64,000 nt of DNA from Artemisia argyi (taxonomy: Eukaryota; Streptophyta; Magnoliopsida; Asterales; Asteraceae), in NCBI GenBank assembly GCA_030686995.1, contig CM060686.1, forward strand, positions 70,956,319 through 71,020,318, written 5' to 3'. Under the pieces are notes generated by a model. That model worked only from the letters and a program-made list of their open reading frames with translations. It had not been told where the DNA came from and ran no database searches. The translations under genes and the position numbers were made by a program. Shown one piece after another: positions 44,952 to 55,465 of the stretch; within the stretch, counting starts at the first letter, position 1; every line of letters starts with the position of its first letter.

Positions 44952-46674
44952 TGTTGGCATGAATATTACGATATTTAATCTAAACATCCTCTTCATGTTT
45001 TGATAATGACAAAGATGTAAACTATAACATATAACGTAAAGTGCTTAAGTTACTTGTGATCACAATTCATCTTTGCATTCTTACGTCAACAAGCCTCGAC
45101 ATCTCAACGTCTCGAGTTTGCCTCAACAATCACTTAAGGTATGTACAAACAAATGTCTAATACATTTTATGATCAAAGGGATTTTATTTAAACATTACAA
45201 AGTTTATAAAATGATATAAACATGTTATATATTTTTTGAAAAACAATTTTGGTAATTAAAGGAAAATGTTTAATTCATAACAAATATATGAATTCAAATT
45301 TTTAACCAAAATCAGTTAGTTTTTCACCAAATAAATTTTCACCAGAAAAGACAGATTTCTGGCCGTTTCAGTAGGGCGGCCCCCTTAATTATGGACGGCC
45401 CCCTTAATAATTAAGGGGACCGGCCATACAATTAAGGGGACCGACACGCTCCTCTGTCAGAAATCTTCCCCTATAAATACCACCTCAAACCTGGTATTTT
45501 TCTGGACCTTTTGCACAAAAAAATATCAGATCCAATTCTCTCTAAACATCCTTCTAAAACCCTTTGATCATAAGATTATTAATCTTTGTTTCAAGTGATC
45601 CAATCTCTCATCATTCAAAGTGCAAGAGAAGAATCCTCCCTATCATAAAGCCAAAGATGTATTAGGATCTAGTTAGTGCTTATGTGAAGTTGTGAGTTAG
45701 GTATATGTAATAAGTAGATCAAGATGATCTTACTTAGTAGTGATTCAATGAGTGAGTAAGAAGTAGTGGGAGGAAGTAGTAGTGTGGAGATGACATGTAG
45801 TTGTGAAGATGTAGGTGTGTGATTAAGTTGTGGAGTTTAGAAGAAGTTGTGATGAAGTCGTGAAGAAGTAGTGAAGCCATGAAGTAGTTTAGAAGAAGTT
45901 GTGATGAAGTCGTGAAGTCGTGAAGAAGTTGTGAAGTCATGAAGAAGTCGTGAAGTTGTGTAGTGATCTAATTTGTGTTGTGAGATTGGTTCTAGCTACT
46001 ATTAGAACTCGACATTTAGCTTAGTGTCGTTAAATGGTGTAAGCAAAAGTTGTGTACGGTTTTCTCCGCCAAAAGGGAGCTTGTTGAGTAGTGAAGAAAA
46101 CTCTCGAGTAGGTGACTTGGGGAGTGGAGTAGGAACAAGGAAGGTGTCCTTGTAGCCAAACCACTATAAATCATTGTGTCCGGTTTGCATCCTCTTTCGC
46201 TTATCTTTTTACATTTACTCTTGCACTTATCGCTTTATATCCATGCTTGCAAATATGTGTTAATTGTTGCTTATATTGATGATTGATTGTGGTGTAGTAA
46301 CAAGTTAATATTGTGATAGGATATATAGTTGTGTGATATGGTCTAATGGGCTTATATATATATGATTAACACTTCTCATGTTGAGTTTAACTTAATCGAT
46401 AATTTGATACAAAATACTTTAAGATTTTAAAAGGAAAACGTATTCACATAAAGATCGACCAAAGCTTCATTCATAAAACTAAGTTTTGAAAACTAATCCA
46501 AAAGTCTACATATATAATTGATCATATTGATTATATATTGTTTTCATACTAAACTCAAATTGAAGGTTTTCAAACAAACAATTGAATTAATTTGAATCAA
46601 CATTTTGCAAAACCAAGTTTTTATAAAACGAAAAAGAGGGGAAAACTATTCAACCCCCCTTCTAGTTTTCCACA
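44952..46674 (+). repeat. D 5' LTR
   Basis: Palindrome block at 45373-45445 (GGGCGGCCCCCTTAATTAT, GACGGCCCCCTTAAT, ATTAAGGGGACCGGCC and ATTAAGGGGACCG), TATA box CTATAAATACC at 45471-45481, then repeated GAAGTCGTGAAG-type units (45780-45960). Confidence 0.95.
45373..45481 (+). promoter_or_regulatory. Palindrome block and TATA box of D 5' LTR
   Basis: Four palindromic half-units, versus three in the partner LTR (51194-51247), immediately upstream of CTATAAATACC. Confidence 0.78.
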
Positions 46675-48540
46675 AGTAACCATTACAAACTTAAATAAGT
46701 AAGAAAGTCAAAATACTATACGGTGGTCAAAAATTTGTGTTTCGTTTTAACGTAAAACTTTTGTTTTACCTTTTCCTTCAAGTCGGGTATTCCTAGTAGA
46801 TATACTTTTGAAAAATTAAGTATTTATGTTTTCAAAATATTGATCTTAATTAAATTATAGAATGGGAGGAAACTATTTTATTTTCAAATAAATTCGAGCT
46901 AAGTAAACGTTGGTGTATATAATACACAAAACGACGACAAGTGTTTTATGTGTTATGTGAACTTCTTTATGATTTTATTTTCTTAATTGAATATATTAAA
47001 TGATTGTTGCTATTTGAAGTTTAGCTATGTATATATCTATGCATATGTGCCCTATTAGTGTATAGCTAGTTTGCCGATTTATACTTAACTAGATCTTATG
47101 CTAGATTTCTTGCGTTAGGATTGTTATAATATGCTTGCATTGCATATAGGTATAGATGGCTTAATGTTACTCAAACATCTTGTAAATGAGTTCAATCTAG
47201 TCACCTAAACATTTCAAACAATTAAATCTACTCTTCACAACACACTTAAATATTTTCTACAAATTAGCTTGTTTTACCTTAAGATGTTTAATTAGAGAAA
47301 TTGAATCATTGTAAAACATTAATAGTTATATAAAAGAAAAAGTATTTTCAAAATCTAACTGTGTTCATAATAAGTAAAAATGAAGAGTCTTTCACAAAAA
47401 CAAAGCATATAACAATCATGAATAATAAGTCAACTTTCAATCACTCACTAATAAATAATCTTAGGATTAATGGAACACACTATCAAAATGTTTATTTATT
47501 TCAAATGAATGTCCGTGAGGGTCAAGAAAGATCTTGATATTATATCAATTCATTATTCAAATTATAGTTGATATATTCATCAAATCTAATTGACGTGTTT
47601 TTTAGTATGGACAAGAAATTGGATTGCTATTTGTTTAGCTTCAATATTATATCAAATTACAACAAAAGATACAGTCTTGAATCTACATACTCAATCATAC
47701 TAGATTGATATGAAAATAGTTACATCCTTTGTAGAAGAAAAGAGTGTGCATTGGATCATAACTCACACTTGTGTTGATAATGTCATATTGAACTACTTGT
47801 CCAATAATTGTGTTCCAAATATTAGAATAACATTTTAAACACATTTATAAAATATACAATGAAGTAGGATTGACGACTTGGATGTTTCGTCCGAAATATT
47901 CAAGCAATTTACATTGTAATGCAATGGATAAATGTGTCATATCCGAAAAACCAAACATGAGCAAACTAACAACATATGTAAACTTTGCTCACACTACTTA
48001 AAATCGTCACTTCAAGATAAAATACATATTTAAGAATAATACACACTATATATTCTATGTATTTCATTTTATTTGTAGCATGAATGGTTGTGTTACAAGA
48101 TAATGCACTACACTTTCCTTTTTGAAATAATATAAGTTATTAGAAGTGAAAAATAACTTGTCACAATCCATAAACAAATAATTTTTTTTTCAAATACTTG
48201 TTAAAGTATGATATATAACATTGGCAAAAATCATAGAAAATAATATTTGTTTAAAAATATATTAATGTCTAGTTTTGATATCATTTGAGAATCACAAACT
48301 CATTTAAGATAAATAATCTTAATGAGATTCATTTCACAAGAGATGCTAAGGTGCACTCTTAAGTTTAGCACAGTTATTAAATCAAGTAATATGTTATCAA
48401 AACCAAACAACCGGTAAATCATAAAGAAAAGATTAAAACTTTTTGTTTACTCTTATCTAAACATTCAACACGTCTCTATTAGGATCGTGAATAAAATATA
48501 TCATCTAGATTTACCTTCATTAAAACATGATGTTTGAGTC
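46675..48540 (+). other. D interior, A/T-rich, no gene seen
   Basis: Nearly 1.9 kb with no open frame of note. No TGGTATCAGAGC-like word occurs in the first 100 bases after the LTR. I found no similarity to the corresponding part of C by eye. Confidence 0.6.
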
Positions 48541-49033
48541 ACATTAAGCCAAGTATTAGTGAATCAAGCAAACTTCATGTTTGGTAATCTTCGATAGATA
48601 AATTTAGGAACTCAATTTCTTCTAAAAAGAGAATGACTACTGGAGAATCTATTGACTAGAAATTCAATTTAACCTAACGGTTGAATTGCTTCTATGTGAG
48701 AAGTTGGGTGTGTGTAACCCGTAAAAATGGTCGTGTTTAGCCTGAATTGAGCTCCACTAGTAATAGTCTCATACTCAGTATCCAACTTGATTAAATTGCT
48801 CTTCCTATATATACCTAATGCTAGTTTACTTTTATGAACTTTGCTTCTCATTAGATTCTTTCATTCCTAGATTTATGGCATATCGCATATATGTTGTTTC
48901 TAGATGTTTATTTGCCCCTATGTGATTTGATTGTATGCCTTTACATGCTTAACTCTATGTCCGGATGAGCACGAATTTAATGGGAAGGGAAAACACACTC
49001 ACTCACATATATTCCTCTACCTTACACCCAAAC

Positions 49034-49820
49034 ATGTCATCTCCCAACAACCAAAAACCTAAGATTTCAAGAACCGCAAGGATCTCCGTCAAACCCGTTT
49101 GGAGGAGGAAACTTGATTCTTGTCATAACTCAAGTGATGTTGTTCCAAGTCAACCAACTACTAAACCTCAAACCCACAATAATGACTCATCTCACAACCT
49201 ATCACCCACTCATTCCCTCATTCATGCTTCTTCTTATGATGAGCATGCTCAATCCCAAAACAACAATCCCAATCTCTCAATCAATACTTCACATGTTGCT
49301 CATTCAACAAAAACACCACTCACTCTTGGAGAACCTCTTCCACCCATTTCATGTTTTCATGACTACCCAAGCTCAACCATGTCTCCACCACCAAGAGTAC
49401 CACCACCACATCCTACAACCTTACATGCCATTCCTATGTTGCATGTTCAAACCTTCACCCAAGAACAACCATCATGTTCCACCATCATCACCTTCCTCCA
49501 AACACTTGAAGTTCGTTGAGGAGCTAAAAGAGGCTCATGAGCTTAGTGCTCTTTTAGCATTACATCTTGCGCAACGCAATTTGGATCCAACCCAATCAAA
49601 CTCACCATCATCACCACACAACATCAACCAAGTTGAGAAGCATGTCAACAATTTCCCTTGTTGCATCTTCCTTTAACAACAAACCATTGCCTTGAATGAG
49701 CACTTCACTTGGATTGAGTATCTTCTTACAAGATCTAAACAAACATCATCACTTGAACAACATCCAAACTCTCAATCAACCTCTTACGCTCCTAAATCTA
49801 CACCCCTAAAAGTCAAGTGA
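49034..49820 (+). pseudogene. D element ORF, broken homologue of the C ORF
   Basis: MSSPNNQKPKISRTARISVK at 49034 matches C. A one-base frameshift near 49475 moves the frame (NNHHVPPSSPSSKHLKFVEE continues in another frame), and TAA near 49674 replaces Gln within CCIFL-Q-QQTI. The homologous text ends LKVK-stop at 49818-49820. The frame was intact in the common ancestor with C, so the ORF has been lost here recently. Confidence 0.7.
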
Positions 49821-50129
49821 ATTTCTTTATGAAATGCATCATTTCCACTTTATAGCAAGTGAAGAACACAAAGAAGATATCCAAGCTTCAAGTGTTGTCA
49901 AGTTATCACCACCTCATCCAAGTGAATTTCATTACGAAATGCGTCATTTCCACTTTCTAGCAAGTGAAGAACACAAAGAAGATATCCAAGCTTCAAGTGT
50001 TTTCAAGTTATCACCACCTCATCCAAGTGAATTTCATTACGAAATGCGTCATTTCCACTTTCTTGCAAGTGAAGAACACAATGAAGAAATCTAAGCTTCA
50101 AGTGTTGTCGACTCATCACCACCTCATTT
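49815..50129 (+). repeat. Three 105-bp tandem units in D, open in one frame
   Basis: Units start at 49815, 49920 and 50025, each beginning AAGTGAATTTC. The length is a multiple of three, so a frame (49834-50094) reads three near-identical 35-residue units with HFHFLASEEHKEDIQASSV and KLSPPHPSEFHYEMR. Units 2 and 3 are closest. Not present in C. Confidence 0.88.
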
Positions 50130-50539
50130 CACATATCCACCTTCGGTCGTCAACCAACTAAACACCTAAAAAAATCCCATGATTCCCTATCATCCACCCT
50201 TGTCAAACGATATACTAATCTAAACCATAATTGTCAACCCTTTGTCATCACCTTCTCTTTACATTCACGCTCATCCCTCCTCATTCTCCTACATTTTCCT
50301 AGGTTCTAATCTTTGCATTAGGTTCTATTTTTTTTTTGAATTTTAGGTTGATGTTTTTAAAACAATAATTGCAAGTGTCATACTTTTAATGCATATACCT
50401 AATATGTCCATATATTGTTCCCCTATTAGTCTCATGCATATATCTATTATCATCATTATATATATGTGCACTTGTCTACTAACTTTGTTTTGAAGGATTA
50501 CTTCACCGCTCGATTCTTTGGTAGCCAAAATAAGTTTTG

Positions 50540-50770
50540 AGCATACACCAAGGGGGAGCATTGAGGTTGATAGGATCAAGACTTCACTTACGATGATGCA
50601 AGCTCGCCTTTTACATTCTATCTCAAGAGTTCAAGCGTAGTAGAAGTCTCGTCTTAGAAGTCCACCTTTTTGCTTCGACAAAAGGGGGAGAAGAAGTGTA
50701 AACAAGTAACTTATACATTTTACTATAAGTTATAGTTTACATAGTTTGTCATCATCAAAAAGGGGGAGAT
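50540..50770 (+). other. D conserved 3' G-rich modules and polypurine tract
   Basis: CACCAAGGGGGAGCATTGAG; TTTTTGCTTCGACAAAAGG, GGGAGAAG; ATCATCAAAAAGGGGGAGAT adjoining the LTR at 50771. Same order as in A and C. Confidence 0.85.
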
Positions 50771-52488
50771 TGTTGGCATGAATATTACGATATTTAATCT
50801 AAACATCCTCTTCATGTTTTGATAATGACAAAGATGTAAACTATAACATATAACGTAAAGTGCTTAAGTTACTTGTGATCACAATTCATCTTTGCATTCT
50901 TACGTCAACAAGCCTCGACATCTCAACGTCTAGAGTTTGCCTCAATAATCACTTAAGGTATGTACAAACAAATGTCTAATACATTTTATGATCAAAGGGA
51001 TTTTATTTAAACATTACAAAGTTTATAAAATGATATAAACATGTTATATATTTTTTGAAAAACAATTTTGGTAATTAAAGGAAAATGTTTAATTCATAAC
51101 AAATATATGAATTCAAATTTTTAACCAAAATCAGTTAGTTTTTCACCAAATAAACTTTCACCACAAAAGACAAAGATTTATGGCCGTTTCAGTAGGGCGG
51201 CCCCCTTAATAATTAAGGGGACCGGCCATACAATTAAGGGGACCGGCATGCTCCTCTGTTAGAAATCTTCCCCTATAAATACCACCTCAAACCTGGTATT
51301 TTTCTGGACCTTTTGCACAAAAAATTTTCAGATCCAATTCTCTCTAAACATCCTTCTAAAACCCTTTGATCATAAGATTATTAATCTTTGTTTCAAGTGA
51401 TCCAATCTCTCATCATTCAAAGTACAAGAGAAGAATCCTCCCTATCATAAAGCCAAAGATGTATTAGGATCTAGTTAGTGCTTATGTGAAGTTGTGAGTT
51501 AGGTATATGTAATAAGTAGATCAAGATGATCTTACTTAGTAGTGATTCAATGAGTGAGTAAGAAGTAGTGGGAGGAAGTAGTAGTGTGGAGACGACATGT
51601 AGTTGTGAAGATGTAGGTGTGTGATTAAGTTGTGGAGTTTAGAAGAAGTTGTGATGAAGTCGTGAAGTCGTGAAGAAGTAGTGAAGCCGTGAAGTAGTTT
51701 AAAAGAAGTTGTGATGAAGTCGTGAAGTCGTGAAGAAGTTGTGAAGTCATGAAGAAGTCGTGAAGTTGTGTAGTGATCTAAGTTGTGTTGTGAGATTGGT
51801 TCTAGCTACTATTAGAACTTGACATTTAGCTTAGTGTCGTTAAATGGTGTAAGCAAAAGTTGTGTACGGTTTTCTCCGCCAAAAGGGAGCTTGTTGAGTA
51901 GTGAAGAAAACTCTCGAGTAGGTGACTCGGGGAGTGGAGTAGGAACAAGGAAGGTGTCCTTGTAGCCGAACCACTATAAATCATTGTGTCCGGTTTGCAT
52001 CCTCTTTCTCTTATCTTTTTACATTTACTCTTGCACTTATCGCTTTATATCCATGCTTGCAAATATGTGTTAATTGTTGCTTATATTGATGATTGATTGT
52101 GGTGTAGTAACAAGTTAATATTGTGATAGGATATATAGTTGTATGATATGGTCTAATGGGCTTATATATATATATATGATTAACACTTCTCATGTTGAGT
52201 TTAACTTAATCGATAATTTGATACAAAATACTTTAAGATTTTAAAAGGAAAACGTATTCACATAAAGATCGACCAAAGCTTCATTCATAAAACTAAGTTT
52301 TGAAAACTAATCCAAAAGTCTACATATATAATTGATCATACTGATTATACATTGTTTTCATACTAAACTCAAATTGAAGGTTTTCAAACAAACAATTGAA
52401 TTAATTTGAATCAACATTTTGCAAAACCAAGTTTTTATAAAACGAAAAAGAGGGGAAAACTATTCAACCTCCCTTCTAGTTTTCCACA
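50771..52488 (+). repeat. D 3' LTR
   Basis: Partner of 44952-46674. Its palindrome block (51194-51247) lacks one GGCGGCCCCCTTAATTAT-type unit. TATA box CTATAAATACC lies at about 51272-51282. Confidence 0.95.
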
Positions 52489-52493
52489 GGACT

Positions 52494-52704
52494 CATGGGT
52501 AATGTACTTATTTTATGGAGTAATGGGGAAGAACATCATATATTACCCCCATATGTACGTTAATCTTAAAAGTACTCCAAGTGTTTTATTTTTCTTAATT
52601 CGAGTCATTAGTTTAGTTTATTGTAAAGTATGTAAAAATTCAAGTGTAAGGGGAATGTTCATTCCTTATTATGTATTATTTTGGATGGTAAGGTAAGAGT
52701 GTAT

Positions 52705-52748
<44 letters not shown>

Positions 52749-53299
52749 AAAATACGGACTACCATCCCTTTTTATTCTATGTTTGTTTTATGTTTTTGTT
52801 ATTTTTCATTTATTAGCTTAAGTCGAGTCTAGTCTTGGCTTAGCAACGCCATATTGTACATGTAATTAACCAAGATTATTAACTCGCCACCAGTAAAGAC
52901 TGCCTATATCCAACAAAACCGTGTATTTCATATCCCTACACCTAACGTTACAACCCTTTAAAAGACCTTTTGATAGTTTATCCTAGGTGCTTATGCCATG
53001 TGGTGGAGGTTTGATCCTTTCCCAAGGCTATGGTAATCTATTTTGCTATGACAGGTAGTGAGAGATGTTTTCCATTTCCATATTGTGATATTACTTTATT
53101 ACACCCGAGAGATGTGAGTATCTAAACACTATTTGTGAGGTGCTAGTGTATGACCTCCGTGCTTGTCTTTGGTCTTTAGTGGAACGATTATTTGTTGTAA
53201 TTACTTTTATATTAGTGTTAAATGACCCCTAACTTGTATTTTGATTAGAATAAAAGCGCATTTGCTTGAGGACAAGCAAATCTCAAGTGTAAGGGTATA
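52494..53299 (+). other. E 3' untranslated region, part 3
   Basis: A long A run with one G (52707-52752), then A/T-rich text, and before the LTR 'CATTTGCTTGAGGACAAGCA' and 'CTCAAGTGTAAGGGTATA', the likely purine tract region. GCTTGAGGACAAGC is itself a small hairpin. No gene. Confidence 0.65.
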
Positions 53300-54650
53300 T
53301 GATGAGGCGAAAAATGAACCACTTTTAGGGGGTCATTTAAGCCCGGAATTGAATATTTTTGATCAAATATTACCCTAAATCGTTCCTTTTGTGATTTTAG
53401 GTACTTTGGGAGTGAAATCTGGAAAAAGAAGCAATTTGGACGTTTTTGGAGCATGAAAGTGAAGAAAGCGTCAAAGACTTAATTTTCTATGCTGAGAACA
53501 GTGTATGACGGCGTCAAGAAGGAAATCCTGACGGCGTCAAGAGTAAAATCCATGATGACCCAGAAGAAACCTGAAGGCGTCACAACAAGAGCGTCAAGAG
53601 TTAAAATCATGACGGCCTGCATAAGGTGTACACATGACGGCGTCAGACCCAGATCTAGGCAGTCCGATGAACTATTTGGCGGCGAGATGACGGCGTCAGA
53701 CATTTGTTCTTGTCGCCGTCACCTTCCAAACTCTATATATAGTTTTCTATTTTTCATTCATTAGAGAGGAACTTGTGTGGAGAAACCCTAGGGCTGAACT
53801 TTGTGAACCCTAGCTCGTATTTTACAGTAAATTCAAGGGTTTTCAACCCTTGAATCCTTTCATGTGCTATTGAGATAAGTCTTCTCTTAATTCAATCAAT
53901 ATGTCTATGTGTTGGTTGTCTATATCTTGTGCTTGTCTTGATTTCAACATGCTAGGCTAGATTTATCTTGTGTTTGCTTAGATCTAATGAAACCTAGATG
54001 TTAATTATGTGTTGATTACTTGTTTATGGTTGTATTGGATGAATGATTTCAATGTTAGGCTTAAGAAAACTGGCAGATCTCCATTGTGTAACATGCTTGA
54101 ACGTCTTAGGAAACATGAACCGATGTGTACTAGGTTTTATTGGTTGTATTTAATGCATGAGTAAATTATAATGATCCCATGTTAGGAGCATCTTAGCCGG
54201 CTCGACATAGGAGTGAAGTAGGCACTCATAGGATTGGGGAAGTAAGTACGCCACCCCATGAATGGTATTAAGGAATATAATCCGTCATCCACGCAACTAT
54301 AACAAGTAATTAATGTGTAAAAGATATCTAGAAAGTAATAAAATCTAAGTAAACACATTTCTCCCATATATTGCTCACAACCTTAGTTTAATTTAGTTTA
54401 TTTTCATTTTTAGTATTTTATTTTGATTGCATCTTAGTATTGGGTTAGTTGACTAGCAACTAATTCCGCCCAAATCCTGCAAACCCGAGATTTTTATTTG
54501 CTTTCCTAAAAATATAAAAATACAAAAAGAATCATCCCTCATCTCTAGACCTAGTCTTTAGGTTTTCTAATCCTAGCGACACTATTCCTAGCTGAACGAT
54601 CAATCCCCCGATACTTGTCATTATACTATACTACATCGATCAGGTACACT
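53300..54650 (+). repeat. E 3' LTR (right end uncertain)
   Basis: Begins TGATGAGG after the purine-rich 'AGTGTAAGGGTATA'. It contains a cluster of TGACGGCGTCA words, a TATA box and a leader-like stretch. Text near 54640-54652 (GATCAGGTACACTGCC) resembles the U5 region of related LTRs. The true end may be a little further on or truncated. Confidence 0.65.
53506..53741 (+). promoter_or_regulatory. TGACGGCGTCA cluster and TATA box in E LTR
   Basis: Perfect TGACGGCGTCA at 53506-53516, 53529-53539, about 53634-53644 and 53688-53698, plus partial forms (GAAGGCGTCA, AGCGTCAAGAG, TGACGGCCTG, TGTCGCCGTCA). The last is about 20 bases before CTATATATAG (53732-53741). TGACG is the core recognised by plant TGA-type bZIP factors. 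Confidence 0.75.
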
Positions 54651-55465
54651 GCCTGGTGGGGGTTGTAAGCTTCTCGAAATCCCTTGAGAGGTATAGCCTG
54701 GTGCAAACCCCATGCTACCATTTTGGTAGATTTGTTGAAGTATAAATCTATGGGATTTCAAGGAACCTTTAGAAGGGTTCCTTCCTTTATGTGTGAGGGG
54801 TCCTTGGGGTTGTTATGGCTATTTTTGAAATTTGGCGGGAAATGGTTTTGGTTGAGTTATAAGGAAAGAGAAGTACCCTATTATGCTAAACACATTGCAG
54901 GTAATGGGTTTCTATCTAAAAGAATTGGATTTTGGTGTTTGGATGTTGAAATGTTGAAAACAAAAACAAAATTTCTACAGGCAACTGGCGAAACCCTCAA
55001 GATACACAGGCGGAACCCATCTGAGGGTACCGTCTGGTCCGTTGGGCCAATTCTGGGTTTCCCAGAAAATACACTGGCGGAACCCAATTTTGGGTACCGC
55101 CAGAGCTCAAAAATTTGGCAGTCCGCGTTTTTGACCCGCGAGACGATTTTCAAAATTTTCAAAAACTCCTAAAATCAAAAAGATAAGGCATTTCTGGTTA
55201 GGCAATGCAAAAAATAGACACGTAAACACATATATCATAGGACTTCGACCTTGAGGTCGAGAATTTCACTATACTTAGTGAAAATATCATAAACTTGAAA
55301 ATTTGACAACTTGCCAAAAGTTGTCTTCCTGCATCAAAGTTAGATACTACATGTTCCACATTGTATCAAACATTGTACTAGCACACAAATACATCATAAA
55401 CATTGTTTAAACAACCAAATTTGTTCAAATAGCACCTAGTGCCAAACACTCCTACACACCCGCAC
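54651..55465 (-). other. A 3' untranslated region, right part, with GC-rich palindromes
   Basis: Mostly plain sequence. The block 54975-55112 has GGCGGAACCCATCTGAGGG and a near-perfect hairpin CTGGCGGAACCCAA / TTGGGTACCGCCAG (55074-55104), the same word family as in the A LTR. Short frames across it are not credible genes. Confidence 0.7.

Larger units (their letters stand above)
44952..52488 (+). mobile_element. Element D: non-autonomous Sirevirus-like element
   Basis: LTRs 44952-46674 and 50771-52488 (about 98.5% alike by eye) begin TGTTGGCATG and end CTAGTTTTCCACA, with GGACT on each side. The 4.1 kb interior lacks gag and pol. It has a broken ORF, a 105-bp tandem array and the three G-rich 3' modules. 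No Met-tRNA primer site follows the 5' LTR. LTR U5 and 3' end text match element A, suggesting A-type enzymes could mobilise it. Confidence 0.93.
30328..54650 (+). mobile_element. Element E: 3' part of an Athila-like non-autonomous element (host of C, B and D)
   Basis: Segments 30328-31278, 43898-44951 and 52494-53299 join into: the end of an ORF, a long 3' untranslated region, and then a 3' LTR starting TGATGAGG at 53300. The words 'AAGCGCTTCTTGGGAGGCAA' after the stop and 'ATTGGGGACAATGTTCATC...TTAAGTGTAAGAGGAGGG' are typical of the Athila/Tat group. The 5' LTR, leader and most of the ORF are missing. The right edge is uncertain because no second LTR exists for comparison. Confidence 0.75.

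Noticed and set aside
52707..52752. Poly(A) tract as a retrogene or LINE/SINE tail
   Set aside because: No target duplication or 5' body could be paired with it; it lies in the E 3' untranslated region and is interrupted only by slippage-like changes.
54684..55172. 162-codon plus-strand frame and its 93-codon antisense partner
   Set aside because: They run through the GC-rich palindromes of A's 3' untranslated region and have no motif; open frames on both strands there reflect base composition.
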